Shown: one piece after another, positions 14,213-22,860 of the stretch
Layout: every line of letters starts with the position of its first letter
How positions within the stretch are numbered: the stretch's first letter is position 1
NCBI GenBank assembly: GCA_045120135.1
Contig: JBGVEN010000009.1
Location: 62,001 to 126,000, forward strand
Direction of reading: 5' to 3'
Source of the DNA: SIG440 sp045120135
Lineage (GTDB): Bacteria > Bacillota > Clostridia > Monoglobales > Monoglobaceae
DNA length: 64,000 nucleotides
Made by a program: the position numbers and the translations under genes
Notes under the pieces: generated by a model
The model's database searches: none
Told to the model about the DNA's origin: nothing
Seen by the model: the letters and a program-made list of their open reading frames with translations, nothing else

Positions 14213-15397
14213 TTAAAGTTTAATATCATTGCAAACCTGTATAATTTTGTCTGCTGCACCTTTTGCGCCCGAAGAGTTTTTAAACCCATCAGCAATCTTC
14301 TCGGCATTTTTCTTATAGGTGCTGTCACTAAATACTTGATTTACAGCACTCAAAAGAGCATCCACATCCAATTTATCAAGCTTTATTCCTGCACCAAGCT
14401 CTAAAACCCGCTCAGCAACACCTTTTTGCTCTGTAGTTTGCGGCAACACAACAAGAGGAACTTCAAAATACAAACTTTCACTTACGCTGTTCATTCCGCA
14501 GTGCGACACAAACACATCCGCTTTTTCTAAAACTGCAATCTGGTCAACATATGAAAAAACTGACATATTTTCTGGCAAATCTCCGAAATCATCCATAGAC
14601 ACCAAATCACCAACCGACATAATAACTTGATAATCTGTATCCCCAAAAGCTGATATACAAGTTTTATAAAAAGGCATCATATTATTATTGACAGTTCCCA
14701 TGGATATATAAATCAGTTTATCCATCTTTTTCTCTATTTTCTCGGTTGCAGGACGAATTGAAGGTCCGACAAACGCGAACTTTTCCGAAAAAGTCGCAGA
14801 ATATGGTTGAAATTCAGGAGAGGTATAAACAATAGTATGAGTGTTATCATCATTACCAATAATATCAAGAACACTTTTTACAGGATAACCTTTATCTTTC
14901 AGACGTTTGACTTGTTTAGAGGTTTTGGGCATAGATAAAAGCATTTTAAATAAATCTCCAAATCCCTGTTTCATAATCTTTGCCGAGTGCTGATTAAAAG
15001 CAAAGGTTGTTGTTGAAGAAACAAAAGGAATGCCAAGCTTCAGTGCAACTGCTTTTCCCCATAATGCCATAGAATCTGCCACTATACAGTCAGGATTAAA
15101 CCCTGCCACCTCACTGCAAATTTTGTCGTCAAGAGCGAGTGTGGTATCTACCAATATCTTTGTAGAGAAAGCGAGGTCCTTTCCTACACGGGTAGAATCT
15201 TTGGAACTAAGCTTCAACTCTGTATCATATTCATCGCAGGATATAAATGTTGCCCCTGCTGACTCAATTTTTTCACGCATAATGTTATATGAATAATACC
15301 AAACCTCATGTCCACGTGAAACTAACTCCTTTACAACACCCAAGGTAGGATTAGTATGTCCGTGTGCCGGAATACAAAAGAAAACTATTTTGCTCAT
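14213..15397 (-). CDS. MGT-type UDP-glycosyltransferase (GT1)
   Basis: A 394-residue protein. It starts MSKIVFFCIPAHGHTNPTLG, the N-terminal acceptor-domain signature of macrolide-type glycosyltransferases (YjiC family). The C-terminal donor-binding region holds SHCGMNSVSESLYFEVPLVV and LPQTTEQ, equal to the HxGxxS..E..P..DQ pattern. GT1 enzymes of this type move sugars from UDP-sugars to small hydrophobic acceptors. GGGTGA lies 7 bases before the ATG. It follows an AbrB-type regulator gene by 16 bp and shares its promoter. Confidence 0.9.
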   Translation of the reverse strand: MSKIVFFCIPAHGHTNPTLGVVKELVSRGHEVWYYSYNIMREKIESAGATFISCDEYDTELKLSSKDSTRVGKDLAFSTKILVDTTLALDDKICSEVAGFNPDCIVADSMALWGKAVALKLGIPFVSSTTTFAFNQHSAKIMKQGFGDLFKMLLSMPKTSKQVKRLKDKGYPVKSVLDIIGNDDNTHTIVYTSPEFQPYSATFSEKFAFVGPSIRPATEKIEKKMDKLIYISMGTVNNNMMPFYKTCISAFGDTDYQVIMSVGDLVSMDDFGDLPENMSVFSYVDQIAVLEKADVFVSHCGMNSVSESLYFEVPLVVLPQTTEQKGVAERVLELGAGIKLDKLDVDALLSAVNQVFSDSTYKKNAEKIADGFKNSSGAKGAADKIIQVCNDIKL

Positions 15398-15413
15398 ATT
15401 ACTTCACCCAATT

Positions 15414-15623
15414 TTATTCTTCTATATCACAAAAAATTTGTTTAACAACATCCTGCTGCTTTGCTTTAGGCGGAATTGCAATTCCTCTTTCTTTATCGCC
15501 AAGAACTAAAATCTCATCTCCCGGCTGTAAGTCAAATAACCCTCTTGCTTCTTTAGGAATAACAAATTGTCCCTTTTCTCCAATTTTAACCATCCATGCA
15601 TATTTTCCCTCGTGTATGTTCAT
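15414..15623 (-). CDS. AbrB/MazE-type transcriptional regulator
   Basis: A 69-residue swapped-hairpin protein: KIGEKGQFVIPKEARGLFDL followed by QPGDEILVLGDKERGIAI, the standard AbrB fold. AAGGAG precedes the ATG. It heads a two-gene unit with the MGT glycosyltransferase. A perfect 8-bp inverted repeat covers the -10 box of its promoter, so it probably represses its own unit. Confidence 0.85.
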   Translation of the reverse strand: MNIHEGKYAWMVKIGEKGQFVIPKEARGLFDLQPGDEILVLGDKERGIAIPPKAKQQDVVKQIFCDIEE

Positions 15624-15638
15624 ATTTGACGCTCCTTT

Positions 15639-15685
15639 GTATGATTAGTGTGAACAATCATACCACAATATTATATAAATGTCAA
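15639..15685 (-). promoter_or_regulatory. Promoter and operator of the AbrB-MGT unit
   Basis: The minus strand reads TTGACA (15685-15680), 17 bp, TATGAT (15662-15657). GTATGATT at 15639-15646 and AATCATAC at 15656-15663 are perfect inverted arms with a 9-bp centre, so an occupied site would cover the -10 box. Confidence 0.7.
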
Positions 15686-15739
15686 TAGAATAAGATTTTT
15701 GCTCAAATAAAAATCCCCCGATTGACGGGGGAATATTTT

Positions 15740-16783
15740 TTAATCTTCAATATACATATTTGCAAGCATTCGTGTTCCGTCGGGGCGGGTCTGCGGTACA
15801 AGAAAGCTCTTAAGTCTGCCCTCCTGTCTGAGTTGCCACAGAATATCATAACCCACCTTTGCATATTGGGTATATCTTGTTGGATTATCCCACATCTCGG
15901 TCAGATTAAGCATTGCATTCTCAATATCGTCATAAACGCAGGGGTTTTCCTTGCCGCCTCTCAGCATTGACTCGACCACTTTATATGCAACCGCATAGGT
16001 TCTGGGCGTAATCTCGGAAACCGGCTCAAAGTCAACCGAATCGTCCGTTATCCTTACTCCGCCCTTTGTAACTTCACAAACTCTCAACGCCGGAAGTGAC
16101 ATCATTTTTCCCTTTACATCCTCCGGGAAGCCAAATCGTGTTGTTGCAATGTAGCTTTCCCCGTCAGCCAGCATAAGCTCCATCCCTCTGGTAGTGCGGC
16201 AAACATTTATCCGATCCTGCTCGTCTGCGCACACCGTTACACATACACGCTCGGCAAAAGTGTTGGTGTTTGCTTTGCCGACAGCCCGGGGCCAGGAATC
16301 ACCTTTTTCCATAAAATACTGAATGTAATTTACGAGAATCTCAGCCGCTGCAACTCGGTAGCCGTCCTGCAGGAGCGGAAATGTACTCCCCTCATCATTA
16401 AACCTCGTATAAAAATCAAACCCTTCGGAAAGGAGCATTTGCCCCACTTCCTCACGTGCCCTTATAAGTTCGTCTTTAGGTGTGGTTCCGTTAGTTACAA
16501 GCGCCAGCTTTTCATTCATCGAAACATATGGATGAACGAGACAAAGTTCATTGTTGTAGGGTCGGGAATGTGCAATACCGATAGTCCCCGGCAGGTCACT
16601 AAGGTCAACTTGTCTCAGGAACTCGTCCACATTACCCAAAACTCTTTTGTAGTAGAGCTTGCCCTGATGAATTGTAACAATTCCCGTTGAAAATCCCGAA
16701 TCGTAGACCTCCTGACGGCGCAGCATTTCAACAAGGATTGGTGCCGCCTGTCTGCCACCGACATACCCTGCAATATTACACAC
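15740..16783 (-). CDS. Stand-alone class II glutamine amidotransferase
   Basis: A 347-residue protein. MCNIAGYVGG shows the N-terminal cysteine nucleophile of Ntn amidotransferases, exposed after Met removal. HSRPYNNELCLVHPYVSMNE with LALVTNGT corresponds to the glutamine-binding and oxyanion parts. No GlmS SIS, PurF or asparagine synthetase domain follows; the C-terminal 150 residues are unassigned. The partner acceptor domain is therefore unknown, and it may act only as a glutaminase or Ntn hydrolase. It starts 3 bp after the stop codon of an MFS transporter gene and has its ribosome site inside it. Confidence 0.8.
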   Translation of the reverse strand: MCNIAGYVGGRQAAPILVEMLRRQEVYDSGFSTGIVTIHQGKLYYKRVLGNVDEFLRQVDLSDLPGTIGIAHSRPYNNELCLVHPYVSMNEKLALVTNGTTPKDELIRAREEVGQMLLSEGFDFYTRFNDEGSTFPLLQDGYRVAAAEILVNYIQYFMEKGDSWPRAVGKANTNTFAERVCVTVCADEQDRINVCRTTRGMELMLADGESYIATTRFGFPEDVKGKMMSLPALRVCEVTKGGVRITDDSVDFEPVSEITPRTYAVAYKVVESMLRGGKENPCVYDDIENAMLNLTEMWDNPTRYTQYAKVGYDILWQLRQEGRLKSFLVPQTRPDGTRMLANMYIED

Positions 16784-16786
16784 AAT

Positions 16787-18049
16787 TTATACCTCCTGCA
16801 TTGCACTTTTTTTCATTTTGTTTGTAACACCAATTACATACTGTATCAATACAAGAACCAGTGCCATAGCAACTGCACATATTCCGAATGCCGATCTGTA
16901 GCTTCCGAACACATCATAGCAGAGATTTATTACAAATCCACCCACTGCATATCCCACGGTGTTGATGGAAACAAATAATCCCAAGAACTGGTCATAGGAC
17001 TTATCGCCGAACAAATCCTTTACATAGATAGGCAGCATAATTGTCTCGAGCGGCAAAGCAAACGCCGCACAAACCGCATACACGTATATTATAACAACAC
17101 CAAGAGGTGTATCTGTAACTAGAAGCAACGAAATCAGCGCTACAACCGAAATAACAAGACAAAAACCCGACGCTGTTCTGAGACCGAGTCGGTCGTATGA
17201 GAACCCGGCAAAGAACTTTGAGAATGTCAGAACAAGCGAGTTTAAGCTGACAACCGATGCCGCATAAGCGCCCAGCCCCACATCCGAAATATATGCCGCC
17301 GCAACCCCCGTTATGCCCTGAAGGACAAGTCCTGTTATAAAAACGCAAAGGCAAATTACATAAAAATATGGTTTTTTGAGTGCTTCGGCAAAGGATATTC
17401 CCGACCACTGACCCGACTTCTTTTTGCCTCCCGATGCATTGGAGCCTTCGGTATGTACAGGACTGTTTTTGAAAAATACAATTACAAGTACAAGAAGTAT
17501 CAAAAGAGCAAATATTGTGAGCATATATGCATTTCTGTAGCCATAAGTACCCTGTGCAATAAGCGGTGCAAACAGCTGAGCCGCAATAGCCGCACCCACT
17601 CCGTTTGCTGCAAGAATTGCACCCATAATTGTTCCGCCGTTTTTCTTGCACCAGCGGTTTACAACACTGCCAATCATAGTGGTTGTTGTCCACGCAAAGC
17701 CTATGCCCAAAAGCAAACCACCCATACAAAATGATATTACATTTGTTCCGTATGCAAAGCAAAGCGTTGCCGCTATCAACGATACAATTCCTGCGCTAAT
17801 CAATTTTTTTGCGCCAAACCTAACAACCAATGCCGAGAAAAACAGATTTATCGTTGCTGATGCAACAAAACGACAGGTATCATTAAGTGCATACAGACTT
17901 CTCTTTATCCCAAGTGCCTTTGTTATAGGCTCTACAAACAAGCTGCGGGGTGTGCTGCAAAAACCCAAGCCGATAAAGGTTATCATAAAACTAACTGCCA
18001 CAATTACCCATTTGTAATCAAACCCTTTTTTACCTTGCCCCAATTTCAT
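16787..18049 (-). CDS. MFS transporter, OFA/monocarboxylate type
   Basis: A 420-residue protein with 12 hydrophobic segments. FSSTPRSLFVEPIT-like text after TM1 (CSTPRSLFVEPITKALG), NRWCKKNGGTIMGAILAANG near TM4-5, and a central loop between TM6 and TM7 place it in the MFS family of OFA (oxalate:formate antiporter) and monocarboxylate carriers. The substrate cannot be named. It is the first gene of a tight pair with a class II amidotransferase, so a nitrogen-containing acid or amide could be the cargo. Confidence 0.8.
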   Translation of the reverse strand: MKLGQGKKGFDYKWVIVAVSFMITFIGLGFCSTPRSLFVEPITKALGIKRSLYALNDTCRFVASATINLFFSALVVRFGAKKLISAGIVSLIAATLCFAYGTNVISFCMGGLLLGIGFAWTTTTMIGSVVNRWCKKNGGTIMGAILAANGVGAAIAAQLFAPLIAQGTYGYRNAYMLTIFALLILLVLVIVFFKNSPVHTEGSNASGGKKKSGQWSGISFAEALKKPYFYVICLCVFITGLVLQGITGVAAAYISDVGLGAYAASVVSLNSLVLTFSKFFAGFSYDRLGLRTASGFCLVISVVALISLLLVTDTPLGVVIIYVYAVCAAFALPLETIMLPIYVKDLFGDKSYDQFLGLFVSINTVGYAVGGFVINLCYDVFGSYRSAFGICAVAMALVLVLIQYVIGVTNKMKKSAMQEV

Positions 18050-18089
18050 TTTATTCTCCCCTTAATATGTAAAGATTCATTCTCATAAC

Positions 18090-18118
18090 ATTGTACCCCT
18101 TTTAAAACTAAAAATCAA
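18090..18118 (-). promoter_or_regulatory. Promoter of the MFS-amidotransferase unit
   Basis: The minus strand reads TTGATT (18118-18113), 17 bp, TACAAT (18095-18090). Confidence 0.55.
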
Positions 18119-18205
18119 TAGTCACCCAGTTGATTATGTAAATTCTGTTATATTTTCACTAATTTTTAAATTACTAATTCTGCCGTTTGTTTCACTTTTC
18201 AATAT

Positions 18206-18234
18206 TTGACATAAATCTTATGATATTGTAAAAT
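18206..18234 (+). promoter_or_regulatory. Promoter of the nitroreductase gene
   Basis: TTGACA (18206-18211), 17 bp, TAAAAT (18229-18234) with a TG extension before the -10 box. Confidence 0.75.
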
Positions 18235-18256
18235 AAGAAACAAGGAGATGAATACT

Positions 18257-18775
18257 ATGGATTTTGAAAAAGTAATTACCGAGAGGTACTCAGTCAGAAA
18301 ATTTGATAATAAGCATCTTGAACAGAAGGTTATTGACAAAATACTTCACGCAGGGCATATCGCACCGACGGGTTGTAACTTTCAGCCCCAGAGAATTCTT
18401 GTGCTGAACACTGACGAAAGCACCGAAAAATTAAAGCAATGCACCAAATGTCATTTTGATGCACCATGTGCAATGCTTATCTGCTACAACAAGGACGAAA
18501 GCTGGACCAGACCCTATGACGACGCACAATCTGCACCTGTTGATGCGAGCATTGTTGCAACACATATGATGCTTGAAGCCGCAAACCTTGGCGTCGGAAG
18601 CTGCTGGGTAATGCATTTTGAACCTGCTAAAATGCGTGAAGAATTTAACATTCCACCGAACTTTGAGCCACACGCACTTCTCGTAATGGGCTACCCCCAC
18701 GAAAGTGCCGCACCGATTGAAATGCATTCAAAAACCCGACCGCTTGACGAGGTTGTTTTCTATGACACATTTTAA
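18257..18775 (+). CDS. Nitroreductase family protein
   Basis: A 172-residue protein from the second ATG; AAGGAG is 9 bases upstream, whereas the first ATG touches it. FMN-binding motifs are ITERYSVRKFDNK at the N-terminus, APTGCNFQPQRILV near residue 40, and ANLGVGSCWVMHF near 115, all usual for nitroreductase-fold enzymes. The C-terminal half ends LLVMGYPHESA. It is shorter than NfsA/B and resembles small clostridial NADH-dependent nitroreductases. Monocistronic, with its own strong promoter and terminator. Confidence 0.85.
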   Translation: MDFEKVITERYSVRKFDNKHLEQKVIDKILHAGHIAPTGCNFQPQRILVLNTDESTEKLKQCTKCHFDAPCAMLICYNKDESWTRPYDDAQSAPVDASIVATHMMLEAANLGVGSCWVMHFEPAKMREEFNIPPNFEPHALLVMGYPHESAAPIEMHSKTRPLDEVVFYDTF

Positions 18776-18794
18776 ATACAGCTGCAATTGATAA

Positions 18795-18826
18795 AGCCGG
18801 AGCATTTTGCTCCGGCTCTTTTTTTA
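18795..18826. terminator. Bidirectional terminator between nitroreductase and CDF genes
   Basis: AGCCGGAGC (18795-18803) pairs with GCTCCGGCT (18809-18817), followed by CTTTTTTT. The T run reaches the stop codon of the convergent CDF gene. Confidence 0.85.
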
Positions 18827-19714
18827 ATGGAGATGGTGATGATGTCCAAAATGTATCTTTTCTTCTATGTGACAATGCTCTTCGTGGCAATGCTCGCCCT
18901 CCGATTCAAGCTCCAGAGTTGCGTGACCTATTCCGTGCTCCGCGAGCTCTTCACGCACAGCTTCCTTTACCTCGTGTGGCTCACCGTTTGTTACGATATG
19001 CATTGTTGCATAATTGCTTTGCCCGTCCATACTCCATAGATGAATATGATGAACGTCCAGCACCCCGTCAAGCTCCAGTATATGTTCCTTTACTTCGTCG
19101 ATACTGATGCCGTGGGGAATTTTTTCAAGAAACACATCAAGCACTTCCTTGAGGTTCTGCCCCGCATTTACCAAAATAAACACCGCAACACTGATTGATA
19201 AAACGGGGTCAATAACCCTGAAATCGGTAAACCGCATTACAACCGCACCAATAAGCACCACTAACCAGCCAAGCACATCCTCGAGCATATGCAAATTAAC
19301 CGCCTTTTGATTAATGGAATCGCCCTCTCTGGTCACAAGTGCCGCGGCAAAATTTACCAATGCACCGATTACCGCAAAAACTATCATACCGTTATAATTG
19401 ATTTCAACAGGACTGATAATTCTGCCCACCGCATTGACAATGACCATTACCGACCCAAAAAGCAAAATCAGCGTTGTGATAACACCTCCCACAACCGAAT
19501 ACCTTGCATAGCCGTAAGTATATTCGCCGTCGGGCTGTCTGCGGCTCTTTTTTTCTAAGACATAAGACGCACCAATGCTTGCAGCATCGCCCAAATCGTG
19601 AACTGCGTCCGAGATGATTGCCACGCTTCCGGTGAAAATTCCGCCAAAAAATTCAAAAACCGAGAACGTCAAATTTAAAATAAATGCAATAAAGATATTT
19701 TTCTGTGTTTTCAT
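18824..19714 (-). CDS. CDF family divalent cation exporter
   Basis: A 296-residue protein with six membrane segments. TM2 carries ISDAVHDLGDAASIG and TM5 carries HMLEDVLGWLVV, which supply the H/D pairs of the CDF transport site (HxxxD-type). The C-terminal cytoplasmic domain has DVHHIHLWSMDG, and the end is His rich (HCHEEHCHIEE, then HHHHLH), as in ZitB/CzcD zinc exporters. Zinc is most likely, with cobalt or cadmium possible. It is the last gene of the long minus-strand operon that starts at EcfT. Confidence 0.9.
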   Translation of the reverse strand: MKTQKNIFIAFILNLTFSVFEFFGGIFTGSVAIISDAVHDLGDAASIGASYVLEKKSRRQPDGEYTYGYARYSVVGGVITTLILLFGSVMVIVNAVGRIISPVEINYNGMIVFAVIGALVNFAAALVTREGDSINQKAVNLHMLEDVLGWLVVLIGAVVMRFTDFRVIDPVLSISVAVFILVNAGQNLKEVLDVFLEKIPHGISIDEVKEHILELDGVLDVHHIHLWSMDGQSNYATMHIVTNGEPHEVKEAVREELAEHGIGHATLELESEGEHCHEEHCHIEEKIHFGHHHHLH

Positions 19715-19737
19715 AACACTCTCCCTTTGTTTAGTAT

Positions 19738-20352
19738 TTATTCGCCTTTAACGACTTTAATTCCGTAAATAATTCCTATAATCGTATAGGGGATAAGCAA
19801 AAACAAACAGATAACCGTATATACCGGCGGAAATAATGTACTGATTATAAACAATAACCCCATAACCACCGTTTCAATGCCTAAAAATCGGTTTATCCGT
19901 CTTGCCTTTTCCGCACTTAAGTCATAGTTTTTAATATAATCAAGCTTTGGCAGACAACTACCCGTGGCAATCAGCATTGCACCGACTAAAAGTGCGGCAA
20001 CAAGTCTTACATCAATGTTCCTGCCAAGACCAATCCCCAGAATTGTAATCTGCACAACCACCGTCACAACAGGGATAATCCACTTTGTTATCGCTTCGAA
20101 CTTCACACTGTCGCCGTGTTTGTTTGCATTTGCGTCATTAATAATACAGCAGATAATCTGTAAAAGTACCATCAGAAGTGGCATTCCAAAAACTACAAAG
20201 CCTTTTGATGCAAAATTATCGGGGTTGTTGTTTATGTCAAAATGAACTGCCACAGTTTCGGGCAGGCTGTCCCAAACCGCAATTCCAGGCAGAATCGGCA
20301 AAAGACAAATGAGACAAGTAATGATAAGTATTCTCCACTTTATAAGCTTCAT
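19738..20352 (-). CDS. DUF1648 membrane protein (SdpI-like)
   Basis: A 204-residue protein. The ATG at 20352 was chosen because GGGAGGG lies upstream. The first TM and the extracellular stretch AVWDSLPETVAVHFDINNNP with GFVVFGMPLLM match the DUF1648 domain of SdpI-like proteins. Six hydrophobic segments in all. SdpI gives immunity to the SdpC toxin in B. subtilis, but most DUF1648 proteins have no known role. Co-directional and close to its neighbours. Confidence 0.8.
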   Translation of the reverse strand: MKLIKWRILIITCLICLLPILPGIAVWDSLPETVAVHFDINNNPDNFASKGFVVFGMPLLMVLLQIICCIINDANANKHGDSVKFEAITKWIIPVVTVVVQITILGIGLGRNIDVRLVAALLVGAMLIATGSCLPKLDYIKNYDLSAEKARRINRFLGIETVVMGLLFIISTLFPPVYTVICLFLLIPYTIIGIIYGIKVVKGE

Positions 20353-20386
20353 TATTTTCCCTCCCAATGCATACCCCAAAAATATA

Positions 20387-21085
20387 CTATCTCGGGAATA
20401 CCCCGTTGTTCATATCAACACAGAAGCCGGTTATGTAATCGGGTGCATCCGTGCCAAGCCAGAGAATGGTTTTTGCAATTTCCTCCGCCTCGGCAAAACG
20501 GTTGGTGTAGGTGTTTGCCTTCATATACGCCTTGCGGTCTTCGGGAATAACGCTCATCATATCGGTAAATGTCGGGCCGGGTGCAACTGCATTAACCTGA
20601 ATATTCTTTGCGGCAAACGCCTTGGCAAAGCTCTTTGTAGCATTGATAAGCGCCGCCTTGGACGCACCGTACCACACGTCAGGGTGGCCTATCTGACCTG
20701 CAACCGATGCAATATTAATAATTCTTCCGCCGCCGTTTTCAATCATAGCCGCAGAAAATGCAGTTATAAATTCAATGGGTGCGTAAAGATTTACATTCAT
20801 AAGCATATCCCGCTTTTCGGTGGGATAGCTGTTATATGGCAGGGAGTACATCATACCTGCATTATTAACCAAAACATCAACCGTACCAATTTTTTCCGAG
20901 AGCTTGGCAATCTCCGAAACCTTACTGATGTCGAACTCCACAATCTCCACCTGTTCGTTATCTTTGTATGGAAACTTTTCAAAATCCCTTGCAACAACCA
21001 CTACCTTGCAGCCTTGCTCCAAAAACAGCTTGGTTGCAGCGAGGCCTATGCCTTTGTTTCCGCCTGTAATGAGTACCTTTTTCAT
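20387..21085 (-). CDS. SDR family oxidoreductase
   Basis: A 232-residue classical SDR: MKKVLITGGNKGIGLAATKL with the TGxxxGIG loop, VLVNNAG near residue 80, and Ser/YGASKAALINATKS as catalytic Ser-Tyr-Lys. The end DYITGFCVDMNNG is typical. The start is the ATG after GAGGTGAAAATT; the same leader precedes the upstream AKR gene, as if duplicated. Co-transcribed with an AKR and an ECF transporter, so the two reductases may act on an imported compound. Confidence 0.85.
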   Translation of the reverse strand: MKKVLITGGNKGIGLAATKLFLEQGCKVVVVARDFEKFPYKDNEQVEIVEFDISKVSEIAKLSEKIGTVDVLVNNAGMMYSLPYNSYPTEKRDMLMNVNLYAPIEFITAFSAAMIENGGGRIINIASVAGQIGHPDVWYGASKAALINATKSFAKAFAAKNIQVNAVAPGPTFTDMMSVIPEDRKAYMKANTYTNRFAEAEEIAKTILWLGTDAPDYITGFCVDMNNGVFPR

Positions 21086-21106
21086 AATTTTCACCTCATC
21101 AAATTT

Positions 21107-21955
21107 TTAAAAATCAACCTTGTCGGGATGCAGACCCGAACTGCCGAAATCATTCATTGCGTTTATCTTCTTCATATCCGCATCGGAAATCTCAAAATCA
21201 AAAACCTCGGAATTTTCCTTAATACGGCTTGGCGTAACCGACTTAGGCAGAGGAAGTGCCCCGTTTTGCAAGCACCATCTGATGCAAAGCTGAGCCACAC
21301 TTTTGCCGTAAGCCTTAGCAATCTCCAAAAGCTCGGGGGATTCAAGCATTCTGCCCGTACCTAAGGGACTCCACGCTTCAACTAAAATCCCGTTCTTTTT
21401 GCAGTATTCCACCGCCTCGTTTTGCATAAAGCCAGGGTGGAATTCAATCTGATTGACCATCGGCTGAACCTCTGTCTCCATAAGCGGCTCCAAGTGGTGG
21501 GGCAGAAAATTTGAAACACCGATTGCCTTTATTCTGCCAGCCTTGTATAGCTCAGTCAAAGCCTTCCATGTGCCGAGGTTTTGCTCCGTCCAATCATCAA
21601 ACCTCTCGGGTGATGCCGGCCAATGGATAAGAACAAGGTCGATATAGTCAAGCCCAAGCTTGCCGATTGACCGTTCAAAGCCTAAGAACGCATTATCGTA
21701 GCCACGCATTTTGTTCCAGATTTTGGTGGTAACAAAAACCTCCTCACGGGGAATATCAGTCTCTTTCAGCGCCTCGCCGATACCCTCCTCGTTGCGGTAA
21801 ATTGCCGCAGTGTCAATATTCCGGTAGCCGCATTCCAGCGCCGCCTTAACCGCTGTTTTAACAGCATCGCCGTCGGGGGACTGCCATGTTCCAAGACCAA
21901 CGCAGGGGATTTCCGCACCGTTTTTAAGTATAAATTTATCTGTCAGCTTTTTCAT
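21107..21955 (-). CDS. Aldo/keto reductase
   Basis: A 282-residue AKR. FILKNGAEIPCVGLGTWQSP opens the TIM barrel; GYRNIDTAAIYRNEEGIGEAL holds the catalytic Asp and Tyr; LVLIHWPAS holds the His; LCIRWCLQNGALPLPKS supplies the NADPH phosphate region. It belongs to the AKR5-like group (2,5-diketo-D-gluconate reductase type). The ATG follows GAGGTGAAAATT. It begins 5 bp after the end of the ECF S component gene. Confidence 0.9.
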   Translation of the reverse strand: MKKLTDKFILKNGAEIPCVGLGTWQSPDGDAVKTAVKAALECGYRNIDTAAIYRNEEGIGEALKETDIPREEVFVTTKIWNKMRGYDNAFLGFERSIGKLGLDYIDLVLIHWPASPERFDDWTEQNLGTWKALTELYKAGRIKAIGVSNFLPHHLEPLMETEVQPMVNQIEFHPGFMQNEAVEYCKKNGILVEAWSPLGTGRMLESPELLEIAKAYGKSVAQLCIRWCLQNGALPLPKSVTPSRIKENSEVFDFEISDADMKKINAMNDFGSSGLHPDKVDF

Positions 21956-21960
21956 AATTT

Positions 21961-22860
21961 TCACCTCATAAGAACTCCGTATTTTGTTTTAAGCCGTTCC
22001 AGTTTTTCTATCATAGGCTCTGAAATAAACCATAAAAACATTGCCGTTGATGCGCCGTAAATCAAGTCAAAGGGTATGCCGCTGATGCACGATGCAATCA
22101 GCATTTCGATTGTTGGCTCGGGTTGCCACAAAAATACACTTGATGAATTAAGTATTATCCCGTGGACTACAACCGCCATAACCGCACCGAACAACGAAAG
22201 ATAAGCCCGTGTTGCAGGAATTTTCCCGTTTGCAAAAACCAATCCCGAAATCATACCAACCACGCCCGATGCAAACATCTGCCACGGCGTCCACGCACCC
22301 TGACCAAAGAAGAAGTTGGACACAAACGCCGAAACAGCACCGACAAGAAACCCCGTTTCGCCGCCAAAGCACACACCGGCAATTATAACAATCGCAAGGG
22401 TCGCCTTAAACTGTGGCAGCATATAAAACGCCGCTCTTCCGGCAACCGCCAATGCACACAAAACGCTTACCGTAACCAGTTCACGTGCTTGGGGCTTTCT
22501 GCCCTCAAGCATTACAAAAAATGCCGCAATAACTTCTAAAATAATCAAAAAGCTTATCAGGTAATATCGTCTACTTTGCAAGAATACCATTCCGAAAACA
22601 ACCGTAACCGCAGCTAAAATTATAACCAAAATTGCCGTAAGAACTTTTCTCTTTGTGAGCCTTGCAGTTCTCCGTTTTGGCTCTTTATTTTTCCGTGCCA
22701 GAAAGCAGGAAAGTGCAAATGCCGCAAGTGCAATAGACAAAAGCTGCACCAACAGCTGAACTGAGGTCGGCTGTCCGTCCGTCATTCCAGTAAGCTGCGC
22801 TACGCAACACGCCAAAAACAGCACTGCAAAGAACATTCCCAAAATAATCCGCTTTATCAT
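21961..22860 (-). CDS. ECF transporter S component with N-terminal extension
   Basis: A 299-residue membrane protein. The last about 190 residues are ECF S-component-like: ARELVTVSVLCALAVAGRAAFYMLP, a VIIAGVCFGGETGFLVGAVSAFVSNFFFGQG segment and PWQMFASGVVGMISGLVF. The first about 110 residues add three to four membrane helices and a basic loop (NKEPKRRTARLTKRK), so it is longer than the usual 170-220 residues. Its ATG overlaps the stop of the ATPase gene by 4 bp. The substrate is unknown; the pattern resembles vitamin or precursor carriers. Confidence 0.8.
   Translation of the reverse strand: MIKRIILGMFFAVLFLACCVAQLTGMTDGQPTSVQLLVQLLSIALAAFALSCFLARKNKEPKRRTARLTKRKVLTAILVIILAAVTVVFGMVFLQSRRYYLISFLIILEVIAAFFVMLEGRKPQARELVTVSVLCALAVAGRAAFYMLPQFKATLAIVIIAGVCFGGETGFLVGAVSAFVSNFFFGQGAWTPWQMFASGVVGMISGLVFANGKIPATRAYLSLFGAVMAVVVHGIILNSSSVFLWQPEPTIEMLIASCISGIPFDLIYGASTAMFLWFISEPMIEKLERLKTKYGVLMR

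Noticed and set aside
20309..21364. 351-codon plus-strand frame
   Set aside because: Lies opposite the SDR and AKR genes, whose motifs are clear, and its translation has no recognisable domain.
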